This document shows positions 19,430 to 31,155 of a stretch of DNA of 64,000 nucleotides, piece by piece. The position numbers and the translations under genes are program-made. Below the pieces are notes generated by a model. It was not told the DNA's origin. It saw only the letters and a program-made list of their open reading frames with translations, and made no database searches. The stretch spans positions 84,382,001 through 84,446,000 of the forward strand of contig OZ231126.1 in NCBI GenBank assembly GCA_965153355.1, in the 5' to 3' direction. Within the stretch, counting starts at the first letter, position 1. Every line of letters begins with the position of its first letter. The stretch is from Flaccisagitta enflata. Lineage: Eukaryota > Chaetognatha > Sagittoidea > Aphragmophora.

Positions 19430-21886
19430 ACCACGCGTATCAATGAAAAAAGACGCACTTTTGAATCACTTATTGTGACAACAAAATTCAATAAAACCTA
19501 CAGTACGAGAATCAAAGAACTGGGTAACTGGAGGGAAAGCCATAGTCTGTAAACGGTTAGGATTCATGATCAAATTTTTACCACAAATGCACCTATAGGT
19601 GTACTATGTTGTTTAAGATTTTAGATGATTCAATAAATTCATTTTTGTCAAAATTTTTTTTCCAGTTTTTGGCTGATTTTGACCCAAAATTACACTAAAA
19701 AAAAATTCTTTCATGTATATATTAGTTAGATAGTTTAACACAAATTTCATTTTTTGTTGGGGATTTTCCACTAATTTTTTTGGCTATGGCACCCAAAACT
19801 CAAAAAACACAAAAAGAGTGGAATATTTCCTAAGATTTTCAATAAAATCCCTTGATTTTGGTGTGGTAGTAGTTTTAGGATTCACTAATAAGTGTGCAAA
19901 ATTTTGGCTCTTAAAATGAATTTTTGATACAGTTATGAAATTTTAAATTTTTCACAAAATGCAATGTAGGACGATTTTTGGTCAAAAAATTTTTTTCAAA
20001 TAAAAAATTTTGCCAATTGTTATTTTTTTTTTGATAAAATAAATAATAAATTATGAGTTTCTAAAAAAATTTTTGAACTAGCCCTCTTATTAAAAAATTT
20101 TTTCAGAATTTAATGAAAATGACCCATTTTTTGAAGTTGAATAACTGTTCCTGTCATCGATCATCTTCATTTTTGGTGGAGTTATTTTATGTTATCTACC
20201 TTAACTTCACCTAAAATTTGAGCTCACTGCGACTAACGGTTGCGGGGATATTGACGTTCAAAGTTACTTTGTCAGGGCAAAATCAGCAAAATTGGCATTT
20301 TGGCCATTTTTGAGCTTTTATAAAATTGTATTTTTTCCTTCACACACCTCCATTTTGGCTGAAGTTACTTATTTTTATGCAAATATTCATATTCCAAAAT
20401 TTCACACTTGTCAGTTAAGGTTGTAGAGTTATAGTGGTCCAAAGTTTCAAAAAATGCAAATTTTCAACAAAAACTACTGCAAAAATTTTTCAAAAAAATT
20501 GAAAAAAAAAGTTTTCATCAGGGTTTTGAGGTTGGGAAAATGAAATAATTTTTAATTTTGGACCCCCCTTTGGAGACCTTTTTTTTGAAAAATTTTCATT
20601 GATTTTCCTAAGATTGAGTTGAAAAATTGGTGTTTGTTTCATCTTTGGATCTTCATAACTCTACAACAATGACTGACAAGTGTGAAATTTTGGAATATGA
20701 ATATGACGCAGTGTACGGGAAGAATAAATTTCATGCGTCATTACAATTATTTGAATTTTTTTTATATTATCTTTTTATGATTTTTTTTGTTGAAAAAAAA
20801 ATTTTTAACTGTTGAACAATTTTTCCATAAATAAAGTAACTTTGAACGTCAATATCTCCGCTGCCGTTGGTCGCGGTGAGCGCAGAGTACAGGTGTAATT
20901 AGGGTAGATGGCAGGTAACAACTCCACCAAAAATGAAGTTGATCGGATGACAGGAACGGTTTTTATTCAGCTTCAAAAAATGGGTCATTTCACAAATTAC
21001 GAAAAATTGAGGAGCTAGTTCAAAATTTTTTAGAAACTCATAATTTATTATTTATTTTATCAAAAAATTACAATTGGCAAAATTTTTTATTTGAAAAAAA
21101 ATTACGACAAAAATCATCCAATTGCATTTGTAGAAAAATTTAAGAGACATAACTGTATCAAATTCATTTAAACTAAAATTTGCACACTTGTCAGTAGTCT
21201 AAAACTACACCACACCAAAAATCAGGAGATTTTATTGAATTTAGAAATCACTTTTTGTTTTTGAGTTTAGTGCCATCTCAAAACAATTGTAAATAATTTG
21301 TGTTAAATATCTAACAATATATACATCAGAAAATTTTTTTAGTGTATTTATGGTGCAGCAGCAAAAACTGAAAAAATTACAGGCAAAATAATTTGTGGGG
21401 TAATATATAAACAACATAGTACACTAATGCATTTTATTAAAAAATTTGATCATAGTCCTACCACGCTTATCAATAATAAATTCGCACATTTGCATAGCTT
21501 ATTGTAGCAATAAATTTCAATAAAACCTATTGAAATTCTAGACCATTGGAAAGCCCTTTGAAAATACTTTCATTTGGTTTCAATCTGGTATTTCTATCTT
21601 TTTTCGTTTAGAAATGGCATTAATTTGAATGAAAACTTTGCATTTTCATTTTCACAATCCCTATATAAAAAGTGCATTTCAGCAAAATAGAGCTTCGCTT
21701 TGGAAGGCTCTAGCTGCTAAACCTTTTGAGTTACAGACCTGGGATTGATCTAAATTGAGAGATCTTTTGAAAATCTTTGAAAATGTTTTTTTTTGAAAAA
21801 AAGTTTTTTCAATTTCTTTTTATCTGTTTTATCAATGAAAAGAAAGGTGCGTCTTTTTTTTTTTTTTTGGTACGCGTGGTACACAT
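19430..21886. mobile_element. Foldback element, about 2.46 kb, palindrome within the palindrome
   Basis: Its two halves are diverged inverted copies centred near 20,540. Examples are GGCTGATTTTGACC (19,669) against CAGCAGCAAAAACTG (about 21,357), GGTGTGGTAGTAGTTTTAGG (19,860) against CTAAAACTACACCACACC (21,200), and ACTTTGAACGTCAATATCTC in both orientations. The ends read TACCACGCGTATCAATG and GGTACGCGTGGTA. Long A/T runs and no coding. The copy at 24,262-26,722 is the right-arm partner. Short frames inside are artefacts. Confidence 0.75.
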
Positions 21887-21969
21887 GTACAAACAGACTA
21901 ACCGATTGACTCAGGAAAAATTGAACGCACGTAACCTGAACGCTAAAGTGTCAAATTTTCCATTAAAAA

Positions 21970-22165
21970 CAAGGCCGGATACACGGCTCTCCCAGTCGCG
22001 TGCGGGTGGGCTGGGGCCATATTTGACGTCACCAGAGCATTTGGTCAGGAGCAGTATGGCCGAAGAATAAAAAAACATAAAAAAAGTAAAGTGTGACCAA
22101 CCAATTACCAACCAACCGACCGACGGACAAAGCGGGGTGTAGAGTCGCGTAGCACGCGACTAAAA
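21970..22165 (+). mobile_element. Hairpin-GTCC element, subfamily A, near complete
   Basis: Starts CAAGGCCGGATACACGGC, then AGTCGCGTGCGGGTGGGC, GCCATATTTGACGTCACC and a CCGACCGACGG run, and ends with hairpin AGTCGCGTAGCACGCGACT (22,143-22,161) and AAAAAT. The right-arm partner (24,052-24,212) is heavily eroded. Confidence 0.8.
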
Positions 22166-22216
22166 ATCCAAGAAATACCCGAAATCCGCCATTCTTATCT
22201 TTCGCAATCTGAATTT

Positions 22217-22350
22217 TTAGTCGCTTACCAAGCGACTTTATAAGAGGCTCAGTCCCGACGAAGGAAGGAAGATTTGGATGTCGCGAAAGAGTGACTTTTG
22301 ATCGTTGAAGCCCCTGACCTACAATACAGTCCCCGCCCATGATCCCATCC
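22217..22350. repeat. Subfamily E hairpin and flank
   Basis: Hairpin AGTCGCTTACCAAGCGACT, TTATAAGAGGCTCAGTCCCG, GAAGGAAGG and a downstream block shared with the right arm (23,880-24,000). It resembles 57,250-57,310 (AGTCGCTCGCTAAGCGCTT, GTAAGAGGG, CGGAAGGAAG). Confidence 0.5.
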
Positions 22351-22496
22351 ACTTTACTACCTAGATGCATTGGTGTAAGGTAAAGACGTGCGGTGAAATC
22401 GATGAATCAGATCATGTAACGATTTTGAACTACTAATCATTGGCCGGTTTTGCCTAATAGAAACCGCTACTTATCGGTTATCTGTCATTCTCTTTT

Positions 22497-22957
22497 GGGC
22501 AGCGGCCCCAAGGGCCGATGTCCTGTGGGACAGAGGGGTGAATTTCCAGACGTCTGTCTGTGCGTCTGTCCGTCCATCCCCCCCCCCACCAAAGCTTCTG
22601 AGCTTCATGTTCCCATTGAATGACATGGCAATTGAAGAAATGCAAAATTCTCATTGAATAACATGGAAAATTGATAAAGAAAAGAAAAAAATATGAAATT
22701 CTTATTGAATAATATGGAAAATTTACAAAAAGTTAAAAATATGAGAAATCCTTATAGAATAACATGGAAAATTGACAAAATTTTAAAATAAATGCCAAAT
22801 TTATGTTGAATGACATGGAAAATTGACAATGAAATGGAAAAAAAAATCAATGTTCTCATTGGATAATAAGGAAAGTAGCCCCAATGTGCCTTCTCAGGAC
22901 GTCTGGAAATTCACCCCTGTGTCCTACAGGACATCAGCCCTTTGGGGCCGCTGCCCT
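22497..22957. mobile_element. Inverted-end cassette spanning the palindrome's inner breakpoint
   Basis: The left end GGGCAGCGGCCCCAAGGGCC, GATGTCCTGTGGGACA, GGGGTGAATTTCCAGACGTC pairs with 22,897-22,957. It encloses about five units of a roughly 50-bp AT-rich minisatellite (22,610-22,870; core GAATNACATGGAAAATTGAC). The palindrome's left arm ends inside this cassette near 22,880. Confidence 0.65.
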
Positions 22958-23370
22958 GCTCTCACTCCACCTCTGCAGCTAATCACTCCAAGCAGGGCAT
23001 CGGGTACCGCTGACCATGTGTGATCCTTGGATGACTAGTTCTGTCTCTCTCTCCCTCTCTCTTCCGATTTTTCTGACCATACTTCAGGTGAGTTAGGGGA
23101 CGAGCTACAACTCGAAAATTATAAGGCTGGAATTGCATCTCCGTTTGAAAAAAACACGCCCCCTGAAGTGTCTAGGGTCACGAAAGTCGTAAATCACCAC
23201 TGATCTAGATGCTCTTGGTCACACATGTCAGAGATTCCAGTTCTTACGCGGCTTTCTCTCAGTAAGCCAGAAATTTCTAGCTTCTAAGGAGCAGCTAAGG
23301 GCCCCCAAAGGAGCCCTCGATATCCTGGTTTTGGAGTGGAGTGAACCGTCCCTGAGAGAGTACATTTGTA
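22881..23370. other. Central spacer of the giant palindrome
   Basis: About 490 bp lie between the inner ends of the two arms. The first 80 bp (22,897-22,957) are the closing end of a minisatellite cassette whose opening end lies in the left arm (22,497-22,560). The remainder is single-copy in this window, with a CT-rich stretch near 23,040-23,065 followed by CTTCAGGTGAGT, which resembles a splice site. I see no supported gene in it. Confidence 0.8.
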
Positions 23371-23379
23371 ACCACTTTC

Positions 23380-23730
23380 CTTGTTGTGGGCATTGAATTT
23401 TTCCATTTCATTGTCAATTCTATGTTATTCAAAATGAATTTTGCATTTATTTTAAAATTTTGTCAATTTTCCATGTTATTCTATAAGGATTTCTCATATT
23501 TTTAACTTTTTGTAAATTTTCCATATTATTCAATAAGAATTTCATATTTTTTTCTTTTCTTTATCAATTTTCCATGTTATTCAATGAGAATTTTGCATTT
23601 CTTCAATTGCCATGTCATTCAATGGGAACATGAAGCTCAGAAGCTTTGGTGGGGGGGGGGATGGACGGACATACAGACGTCTGGAAATTCACCCTTTTGG
23701 GAACATCGGCCGCTGAAACCGCTAAAATGA
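23380..23730. repeat. Right-arm partner of the 50-bp minisatellite and cassette end
   Basis: Reverse-complement copies of the minisatellite units, then a G run, CAGACGTCTGGAAATTCACC and a shortened, rearranged cassette end (GGGAACATCGGCCGCTG). Confidence 0.7.
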
Positions 23731-24261
23731 CAGATAACCGATAAGTAGCGGTTTCTATTAGGCAAAACCGGCCAATGATTAGTAGTTCAAAATCGTTACA
23801 TGATCTGATTCATCGATTTCACCGCACGTCTTTACCTTACACCAATGCATCTAGGTAGTAAAGTGGATGGGATCATGGGCGGGGACTGTATTGTAGGTCA
23901 GGGGCTTCAACGATCAAAAGTCACTCTTTCGCGACATCCAAATCTTCCTTCCTTCGTCGGGACTGAGCCTCTTATAAAGTCGCTTGGTAAGCGACTAAAA
24001 ATTCAGATTGCGAAAGATAAGAATGGCGGATTTCGGGTATTTCTTGGATTTTTAGTCGCGTGCTACGCTCTTTACCCGGCAAATCTGATTGGTCACGCTG
24101 CACTTTTTATGTTTTGACTAACCGACCGCTACTGCTCCTGACCAAATGCTCTGGTGACGTAGTATAACCCGCGCGCGCTGGAAGGCGTAATCGGCGCTGA
24201 TTTTTAATGGAAAATTTGCTGGCGGTGCGTGCGTTCAATTTTTCTGAGTCAGACCAGTCCT

Positions 24262-26722
24262 GTTTGTACCACGCGTACCAAAAAAGACGCACCTTTCTTT
24301 TCATTGATAAAACAGATAAAGAAAATGAATAAATTTTTTTTAAAAGAAACATTTTCGAAGATATTTTAAAAAATCTGTCAATTTAGACCAATCCCAGCCT
24401 GGGATTCCCAGGTTTGTATCTCAAAGGGTTAAGGAGCTAGAGCCTTCAGCAATATTTCTGAAATACATATAGGGATTGTGAATGAAATGCAAAGTTTGAT
24501 TGAGGTGTGCTGCTGGAAGTAGAAATACTGTAGATGTCAATGATCTAAATTTCCTTGATACGAATCAAGGGCACTGGGTGGCTTTGGAGGGAGGCCGTAT
24601 CTGTAAAAGCGGTTAGGATTCGCAGTCAATTTTCTGTGAAATGCAACATAGGTGTCTTATGTTGTTTGGGTTTTGGAGCCGTTTCCAATAAATTCGTTTT
24701 TGCCCCAAAAATTTTTTTTTTCAGTTTTTGGCTGATTTTGACCACAAAAATTACACTAAAAAAATTCTTTCATGTGTATACAGGGTGATTTTTTAACACA
24801 AATTTCATTTTTTGTTGGGGATTTTCCGCCAATTTTTGTGGCTATGGCACCCAAAACTCAAAAAACAAAAAAAGTGGGATATTTCCTAAGATTTTCAATA
24901 AAATCTCTTGATTTTTGGTGTGGTAGTAGTTTTAGGATTCACTAATAAGTGTGCAAAATTTTAGCTCTTAAAATGAATTTTTGATACAGTTATGAAATTT
25001 TAAATTTTTCACAAAATGCAATGTTGGATGATTTTTGGTCAAAAATTTTTTTTTCAAATAAAAAATTTTGCCAATTGTTATTTTTTGATAAAATAAATAA
25101 TAAATTATGAGTTTCTAAAAAAGATTTTGAACTAGCCCTCTTATTAAAAAAATTTTTTTCTCAAAATTTGTGAAAATGACCCATTTTTTGAAGTTGAATA
25201 AAAACTGTTCCTGTCATCCGATCATCTTCATTTTTGGTGGAGTTGTTACCTGTTATCTACCTTAACTTCACCTAAAATTTGAGCTCACTGCGACTAACGG
25301 TTGCGGAGATATTGACGTTCAAAGTTACTTTGTCAGGGCAAAATCAGCAAAATTGGCATTATGGCCATTTTTGAGCTTTTATAAAATTGTATTTTTTCCT
25401 TCACACACCTCCATTTTGGCTGAAGTTACTCATTTTTATGCATATATTCATATTCCAAAATTTCACACTTGTCAGTCAAGCCGTTTTACAGTTATGGTGG
25501 TCCAAAGTTTCAAAAAATGCAAATTTTTCAATCAAATCTTAAGTGGAAAAATAAACGAAAATTTTTCAAAAAAAGGTCTCCAAAGAGGGGATCCAAAAAA
25601 TTAGAATCTATTCTAATTTCCCAACTCAAAAACACTGATGAAAACTTTTTTTCAATTTTTGAAAAATTTTGCGGTAGTTTTGTTGAAAAATTGCATTTTT
25701 GGAAACTTTGGACCACCATAACTGTAAAACGGCTTAACTGACAAGTGTGAAATTTTGGAATATGAATATTTGCATAAAAATATAAATAACTTCAACCAAA
25801 ATGAGAGTGTGAAGGAAAAAATACAATTTGATAAAAGCTCAAAAATGGCCAAAATGCTGATTTTGCTGATTTTGCCCTGACAAAGTAACTTTGAACGTCA
25901 ATATCTCCGCGGCCGTTAGTCGCGGTGAGCTCAGGTACTAGGTGAAGTTAAGGTAGATGACAGGTAACAACTCCACCAAAAATAAAGATGATCGGATGAC
26001 AGGAACAGTTTTTATTCAACTTCAAAAATGGGTCATTTTCACATGAAATTTTGAGAAAAATTTTTAATAAGAGGGAGCTAGTTCAAAAATTTTTTAGAAA
26101 CTCATAATTTATTATTTATTTTATCAAAAAATAACAATTGGCAAAATTTTTTATTTGAAAAAATTTTTGACCAAAAGCTTATCCTATATTGCATTTTGTG
26201 AAAAATTGGAATTTCATAACTGTATCAAAAATTCACATTTGGAGCTGAGGTGCACATGATAATTGAATCTAAAACTACTACCACACCAAAAATCAAGGGA
26301 TTTTATATTGAAAATCTTAGGAAATATTCCACTTTTGTGTTTTTGAGTTTTGGGTGCCATAGCCACAAAAGTGTGGAAAATCCCCAACAAAAAATGAAGT
26401 TGTGTTAAAACTATCATAACTAATATACACATGAAAATTTTTAGTGTAATTTTGTAGTCAAAATCAGCCAAAAACTGAAAAAAATTTTGGACAAAAAAAT
26501 GAATTTATTGGAATAGCTCCAAAACCTTAAACAACATAGTACACCTATAGGTGCATTTTGTAGTAAAAATTTGTCATGAATCACAACGTTTTACAGATAT
26601 GGCACCCTCCAGTTACCCAGTTCTTTGATTCTCGTACTGTAGGTTTTATTGAATTTTGTTGTCACAATAAGTGATTCAAAAGTGCGTCTTTTTTCATTGA
26701 TACGCGTGGTAGTTTGTCTGCC
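24262..26722. mobile_element. Foldback element, right-arm partner
   Basis: Same palindromic element as at 19,430-21,886, centred near 25,610 and flanked by TACCACGCGTACC / GGTACGCGTGGTA-like ends. GTTTG occurs immediately outside both ends, a possible short target duplication. A deletion of about 8 bp relative to the left arm lies at the outer edge. Confidence 0.7.
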
Positions 26723-26761
26723 GTGTATGCATTATGTCATGGTATCTGGTCAATCTTGTTT

Positions 26762-26870
26762 TTTAAGATTCGTCCGTCTCTATAAGAGGGTCTGTCCGTC
26801 CGTCCTCCGTCGGTAAGAGGGTCCGTCCGTCCGTCAATCGGTCCGTATGTCCGTCCGTTACGCAAGTGCA
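26762..26870 (-). mobile_element. Hairpin-GTCC relative F, right-arm partner
   Basis: GTCCGTCCGTCC runs with a partial duplication of AAGAGGGTCCGTCCGTCC not seen in the left arm. Confidence 0.5.
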
Positions 26871-27461
26871 AAATCCGCGTTTCTCGATTGTTTTTGGCCA
26901 CTGTGAGATCCTTTACTGAAACAAATGATTAAACAGCATGTTTTGACAGCCTCCTTAACCACTTAGTCGTTTCACCCGTCTGTTCCTCCGTCTGTCTCTC
27001 CGTATATGTCACATGATCCATACACGCAGAGACACGGCCCGGACGCTGTCGGCTGGTATCTGGTCAATCTTGTTTTTTTGATACTCAAAGTGCGGTTGGG
27101 CAAGGGCCTGAGCCCTGATGTAACCACGTCGCTAGCGTCAAAACTTTAAAACAACAAAACGGATTTAAATACAGATGTTGAAAAAAAAACTAACAAAAGT
27201 TATTTGTACAGCTAGAAACGCAAAGCTTATTTTCATTTGTGTTTTGTTTTTATGAAGTAGGTTTTTACAAAACACAAAGAAGACCCAATTGGGGACTAGG
27301 GAATTTTGGTTGTTAAATCAAAATGTTGCTAAATCGATTTTTTCTATTTCTTAAACTCATTTATTCTAAACAGCTTCAGAATAAAGCTACACATGCTAGC
27401 TTGCTGTGTGCTTCAATCCTAAGTGATTACTTGTAAACGAACAAACATCTTCCTCTTTCAG

Positions 27462-27586
27462 ATTGACTGGCAAAGAAAAGCACATCGGCGGTTTTGACTT
27501 GATGTGGAACGATGGTCCCGTAGTCCATGATGGTAACAGCTCTGACTGTCTTGCCGCCGCCTGCTATACCAACAACACTTTCCTAG
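27462..27586 (+). CDS. Gene B internal exon, right-arm copy
   Basis: Identical 125-bp exon to 18,569-18,693, with the same acceptor (CTTCCTCTTTCAG) and donor (CTAG/GTCAGT), now on the plus strand. The two copies point away from each other across the palindrome centre. The conserved motif-like part is GGFDLMWNDGPV, followed by the two sequons and two cysteines. If the palindrome is real, the gene is present twice. If it is an assembly fold, there is only one. No adjacent exon was found in the next 3 kb, which is SINE, microsatellite and MITE sequence. Confidence 0.55.
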
Positions 27587-27629
27587 GTCAGTCTTCTCAC
27601 TTTGGAAATGCAACATAACAACTACCATG

Positions 27630-27675
27630 TACCAATAAAGTTGGCTCTTTCCGTGTAAAAAAGTCGTAAATGTGG
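27630..27675 (+). repeat. Recurrent AATAAAG... motif, right-arm partner
   Basis: Plus-strand copy of the 18,478-18,525 motif between the gene B donor and the subfamily D element. Confidence 0.45.
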
Positions 27676-27705
27676 GGATTGCATATGCGGTTGTCCTTTC
27701 TCTTT

Positions 27706-27828
27706 TTAGGTGCGACAAAGCACCTCTATAACTGGCTGTGTCCGTCTGTTGGTTGGTCTGTCTGTCGGTCGGTAACGCATTCGTGCGACGATCCACACGT
27801 CGCACCTTATTGGCCTACTTGGCCTTGT
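27706..27828 (-). mobile_element. Hairpin-GTCC element, subfamily D, right-arm partner
   Basis: Hairpin AGGTGCGACAAAGCACCT at 27,708-27,725 and the start segment complement CACGTCGCACCT near 27,795-27,806. Intact, as in the left arm. Confidence 0.75.
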
Positions 27829-27869
27829 TTTCTTTTTCTTTTATTGTCATGTTTGTATGTCTTTTCTCA

Positions 27870-28122
<253 letters not shown>

Positions 28123-28285
28123 TCCATGATATAATTTATGATGGGCCTTCAAATACTCATTAGCTAAGTGCAATATCCCTCTGGCCTCTGATAGAGAACT
28201 TTTCTATGACATCGCATTAATGGTTGTTGGGCTTAGGATAATGTTCCGTTCGTTCATTCAATAAAGTCGCTGTTATATCAATAAT

Positions 28286-28549
28286 CTACAGTACGATGGG
28301 AGCAATGAGCCCCTCAGAAAGAGGCTCATTTCCTGCTTACACATTTCAACAAAGTAGCTCAAGTGATGGTTTTTCTGAAAGCTGATGGGCCAGAGAGTTG
28401 CGTGAATATAGTTATGATCCTCTAGCTGTAACTATTGACCATAAAGAAAAAAAGACTATCATCTCCCCGGTCAGAACCTGCACCATAGGAAGAAAATCTT
28501 ATCCCAGTTCTCAGCACGCTAACAATAAAGCTATCGCGCCACAGGCAAT
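28286..28549 (-). mobile_element. tRNA-derived SINE, right arm, reverse
   Basis: Partner of 17,688-17,952. The A-box complement is at 28,531-28,541 and the tail end CTACAGTACGATGGGAGC is at 28,286. Confidence 0.7.
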
Positions 28550-28576
28550 TCTTCAAGGTAAGTCGTTGAATTTGAC

Positions 28577-28801
28577 TTAATTCAGTTCGCACGACTTAGC
28601 TCCCAGACGACGCCGCGTAAATTCGTCTTGTTCGATCGGATTCGGCGGAGATTTTAATCCTGGCATACTTTCCCTCATAAAATAGCTCAAACTCATTGTA
28701 GAAACATTGTTAAAAAAAGGAATTAAAGAGTTTTTCGAGGGCTTTCGAATAGTGTTGGTTCGATACATACTATTTGATTTGTTAACGTCCAAAACGTCCA
28801 T
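28577..28801 (-). other. 74-codon open frame, right-arm partner (weak)
   Basis: Diverged partner of 17,436-17,660. It remains open with about ten replacements and almost no silent changes. Treated as probable repeat-derived sequence. Confidence 0.18.
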
Positions 28802-29602
28802 TCTAGATATAAACCTTCGCTCGTCTTCGCCGGTCTAGCGGAATTTTCCGATTCAACTTTTTAAGGTTGCCGGTACGAAGATTGTTACCGCCCTGCCATT
28901 TTTAAAAATAATACTATCAAATTTTACATCATTAGAAAGCCTAGCGTTTAAGCTTTCCTCTGTTCGTTTTATTTCTTTAATACTCCTAATCGTTTAAACG
29001 TAGTGATCAAAAGAATAAACACTGTTCATGATTTCATGAGCGCTCAAGCGCGAAATACGCAGTCTGAGAATGAAACATGTTCGTGGTGGAATCCATAGTA
29101 ACTTTTTTTAACCACACTTTGAAAGCTCATACCTCAAGAACGGATTGACCGATTGACTTGATTTTTTGTATGGTAACATCATATGAACTTGTCTACTGAT
29201 GCGTGAAGTTTCAAGAGTACAACCACCCGAACCAGCCTACCTGCCCAAAAATTTCAAAAAAGCGTAGGTCTAAAAGTATTCAACAAAATTTTTTGAAATT
29301 TTGCATGAACAACCATCCAACCCTTGGACAAATCCTGGGTAAGTTGTACGGCGATCATGTTATTACTTTGGCCGTAATCGCATAAAACATTTTTTTCACG
29401 TTGTCAAAAACATGAAATTCATTGAAGTTTTTTGATATGTTTGCCAGTCATGACTACCTTGAATAATTGTCAGTGAGCGGTCTGATGCGTGAATATCACA
29501 AGTTTAAAATTTCACGCAGATATCTCTTACCGTTCGAAATATATAAATATTTTTAATAAGTGTGAAAGGAAAAACCGCGCGGCGATCTTTCATCCCCGCG
29601 CT
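28802..29602. repeat. Dispersed segment, right-arm partner
   Basis: Non-coding. Its 28,830-29,400 part is the copy most similar in orientation to 48,470-49,040 in the right flank. Confidence 0.5.
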
Positions 29603-30095
29603 TAGGTGCTTCACATAGCAAAAGTTGGTTATTTCTTTTCACCCTCTTTACTTGATATGAAGTGGTTAATTTTAGAATCCTTACCATTTTTCTTTTATCA
29701 AAAATTGTTCATCTTCCGTTTTTTAGAAAATTGTTTTTAGGACCTAATTTGCATAATGTAGTCGAAAAAAAAATATACTGACATTTTTTTAATTAACTTT
29801 TACCAATTTTTACATTTCTAAGAATTATTGATCTGCATCTTCATAAATTCCTTCATAGCTTATGATCTGATATTTCAATTTATTGTTACAAATATTATGA
29901 TTTTTTAAGATTCATTATTGCCTTTTTGGTATTAAAATTACACAGAATTTTGCTGAATTCTGGGAAATCCGTGAAAACAAAACGGAAGATAAAAAAATTT
30001 AGAAAAAAAATTAATCATCTTCATGATTTTTATTCCTCTATATTCCTTCTGTAAGGTCAGAGGATACTCCCAACTTTTGCTATGTGAAGCACCCA
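29603..30095. mobile_element. 0.49-kb MITE, right-arm partner
   Basis: Ends AGGTGCTTCACATAGCAAAA and TTTTGCTATGTGAAGCACCC, flanked by TCCCCGCGC on both sides, the same 9-bp duplication as in the left arm. Confidence 0.75.
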
Positions 30096-30192
30096 ATCCC
30101 CGCGCAGTTCGCAACTTAGTTCCCTGAACTTAAGCGATCGACATGAAAGCCGTACCATTCTCTCGGACATTGAAGTCGGGATTTAATAAAAA

Positions 30193-30376
30193 ACAAGGCC
30201 GGATACGGCTACCGAAGTCACGTGCGGGTTGGCAGGAGTCATATTTGAGGTCGGTGGAGCATTTGGGCAGGAGCAGGGAGGTCAACGTAATAAAATCATA
30301 AAAAAAATAAAGTGTGACTGACCAACCGACCGACCGACGGACAAAGCGGGTTGTAGAGTCGCGTGCACGCGACTAA
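30193..30376 (+). mobile_element. Hairpin-GTCC element, subfamily A, right-arm partner
   Basis: Complete ends here, from CAAGGCCGGATACGGC to AGTCGCGTGCACGCGACT (30,357-30,374). The start segment is AGTCACGTGC, one change from the hairpin arm. Confidence 0.8.
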
Positions 30377-30522
30377 AAATATTCATAACAAAAAAAATAT
30401 TAATGATAGAATCGTGAGATTTAACACATAACATGTTCCCAACATAGTGCCTACCCATGAAAAAAATCAAGTTCATAGAACAAACAGCGGATTCTAGGTC
30501 AAAGTCTATCCATTTTCTTGTA

Positions 30523-30533
30523 CATATAAAACG
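30523..30533 (+). promoter_or_regulatory. Candidate TATA box of gene C, right arm
   Basis: CATATAAAACG, 158 bp upstream of the candidate start codon. The flanking sequence differs slightly from the left arm (one extra TA there). Motif-and-spacing evidence only. Confidence 0.3.
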
Positions 30534-30626
30534 TGAACTGATTCAGCGTTTTGGCATTTTAGAGCCGCTATTGCATCTTTGTCAGCGCTCGCTGCCAGTG
30601 CGCACTTTTAGCCAACAACGAACTCG

Positions 30627-30692
30627 TCTGGTCAGCTGTAGCGATGCGTCTGGTCAGCTGTAGCGATGCGTCTGGTCACCTGTAGCGATGCG
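30627..30692 (+). repeat. 22-bp repeat, three units, each with an ATG
   Basis: The unit TCTGGTCAGCTGTAGCGATG plus CG is repeated three times. ATGs at 30,644, 30,666 and 30,688 fall in three different frames because 22 is not a multiple of 3. The first two open only 12-14-codon frames. Confidence 0.75.
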
Positions 30693-30770
30693 GCCTCAGT
30701 CTAAAGCAGCAGCTGCAACAGCAGCACCATTAGACCTAAGCTTCGGCGCAGCTTGTAAGCAGCAGTCAAG
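30688..30770 (+). CDS. Gene C, candidate first coding exon, right-arm copy
   Basis: ATG, 27 codons and two bases up to GTCAAG/GTAAGAGG. The alanine-rich start (MRPQSKAAAATAAP) runs into LDLSFGACKQQS, so a PLDLS motif sits near residue 14. Identical to the left-arm copy on the minus strand. The TATA-like site, the leader with three repeated ATGs and the strong donor form a coherent first-exon layout. The second exon was not located, so the protein is unidentified. The alternative is a chance short frame in a CAG/GCA-rich stretch. Confidence 0.35.
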
Positions 30771-31119
30771 GTAAGAGGAGCGCAGGGGAAAAAAGTCGGA
30801 GATATTCCGTTAGCGAATAATGGGATGTTCATGAACGGGATATGAAGGCATATTTATAACCAGTCTAATAAAAAAATAATCAATCTATTAAAATGGTTAT
30901 TAATAAATAATTTGATAATAAAGGATAAATAGTGTGTGTCCATAAATGAACAATAAGATTCATTCCTAAACTTATATTGTTATTGCTTAAAAGTAATATT
31001 CTTAAGTATTTAAAAAAAAAATTTTTAAAAAAAAAATTTTCTATCAATAATCTGATGTTTTTTAATAATAATTGTAAAGTTATAAAAATTTTATTTGATT
31101 AATTTTTTTTGAAGGTTTT

Positions 31120-31155
31120 TAGTTGCATGCTACGCGACTCTATAACCCGCTTTTA
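31120..31155. repeat. Solo hairpin end, right-arm partner
   Basis: AGTTGCATGCTACGCGACT followed by CTATAACCCGC. No GTCC run or start block is attached. Confidence 0.6.

Noticed and set aside
20627-20815. Short frames within the foldback element
   Set aside because: AT-rich inverted-repeat sequence; the frames are not preserved between the halves or the arms.
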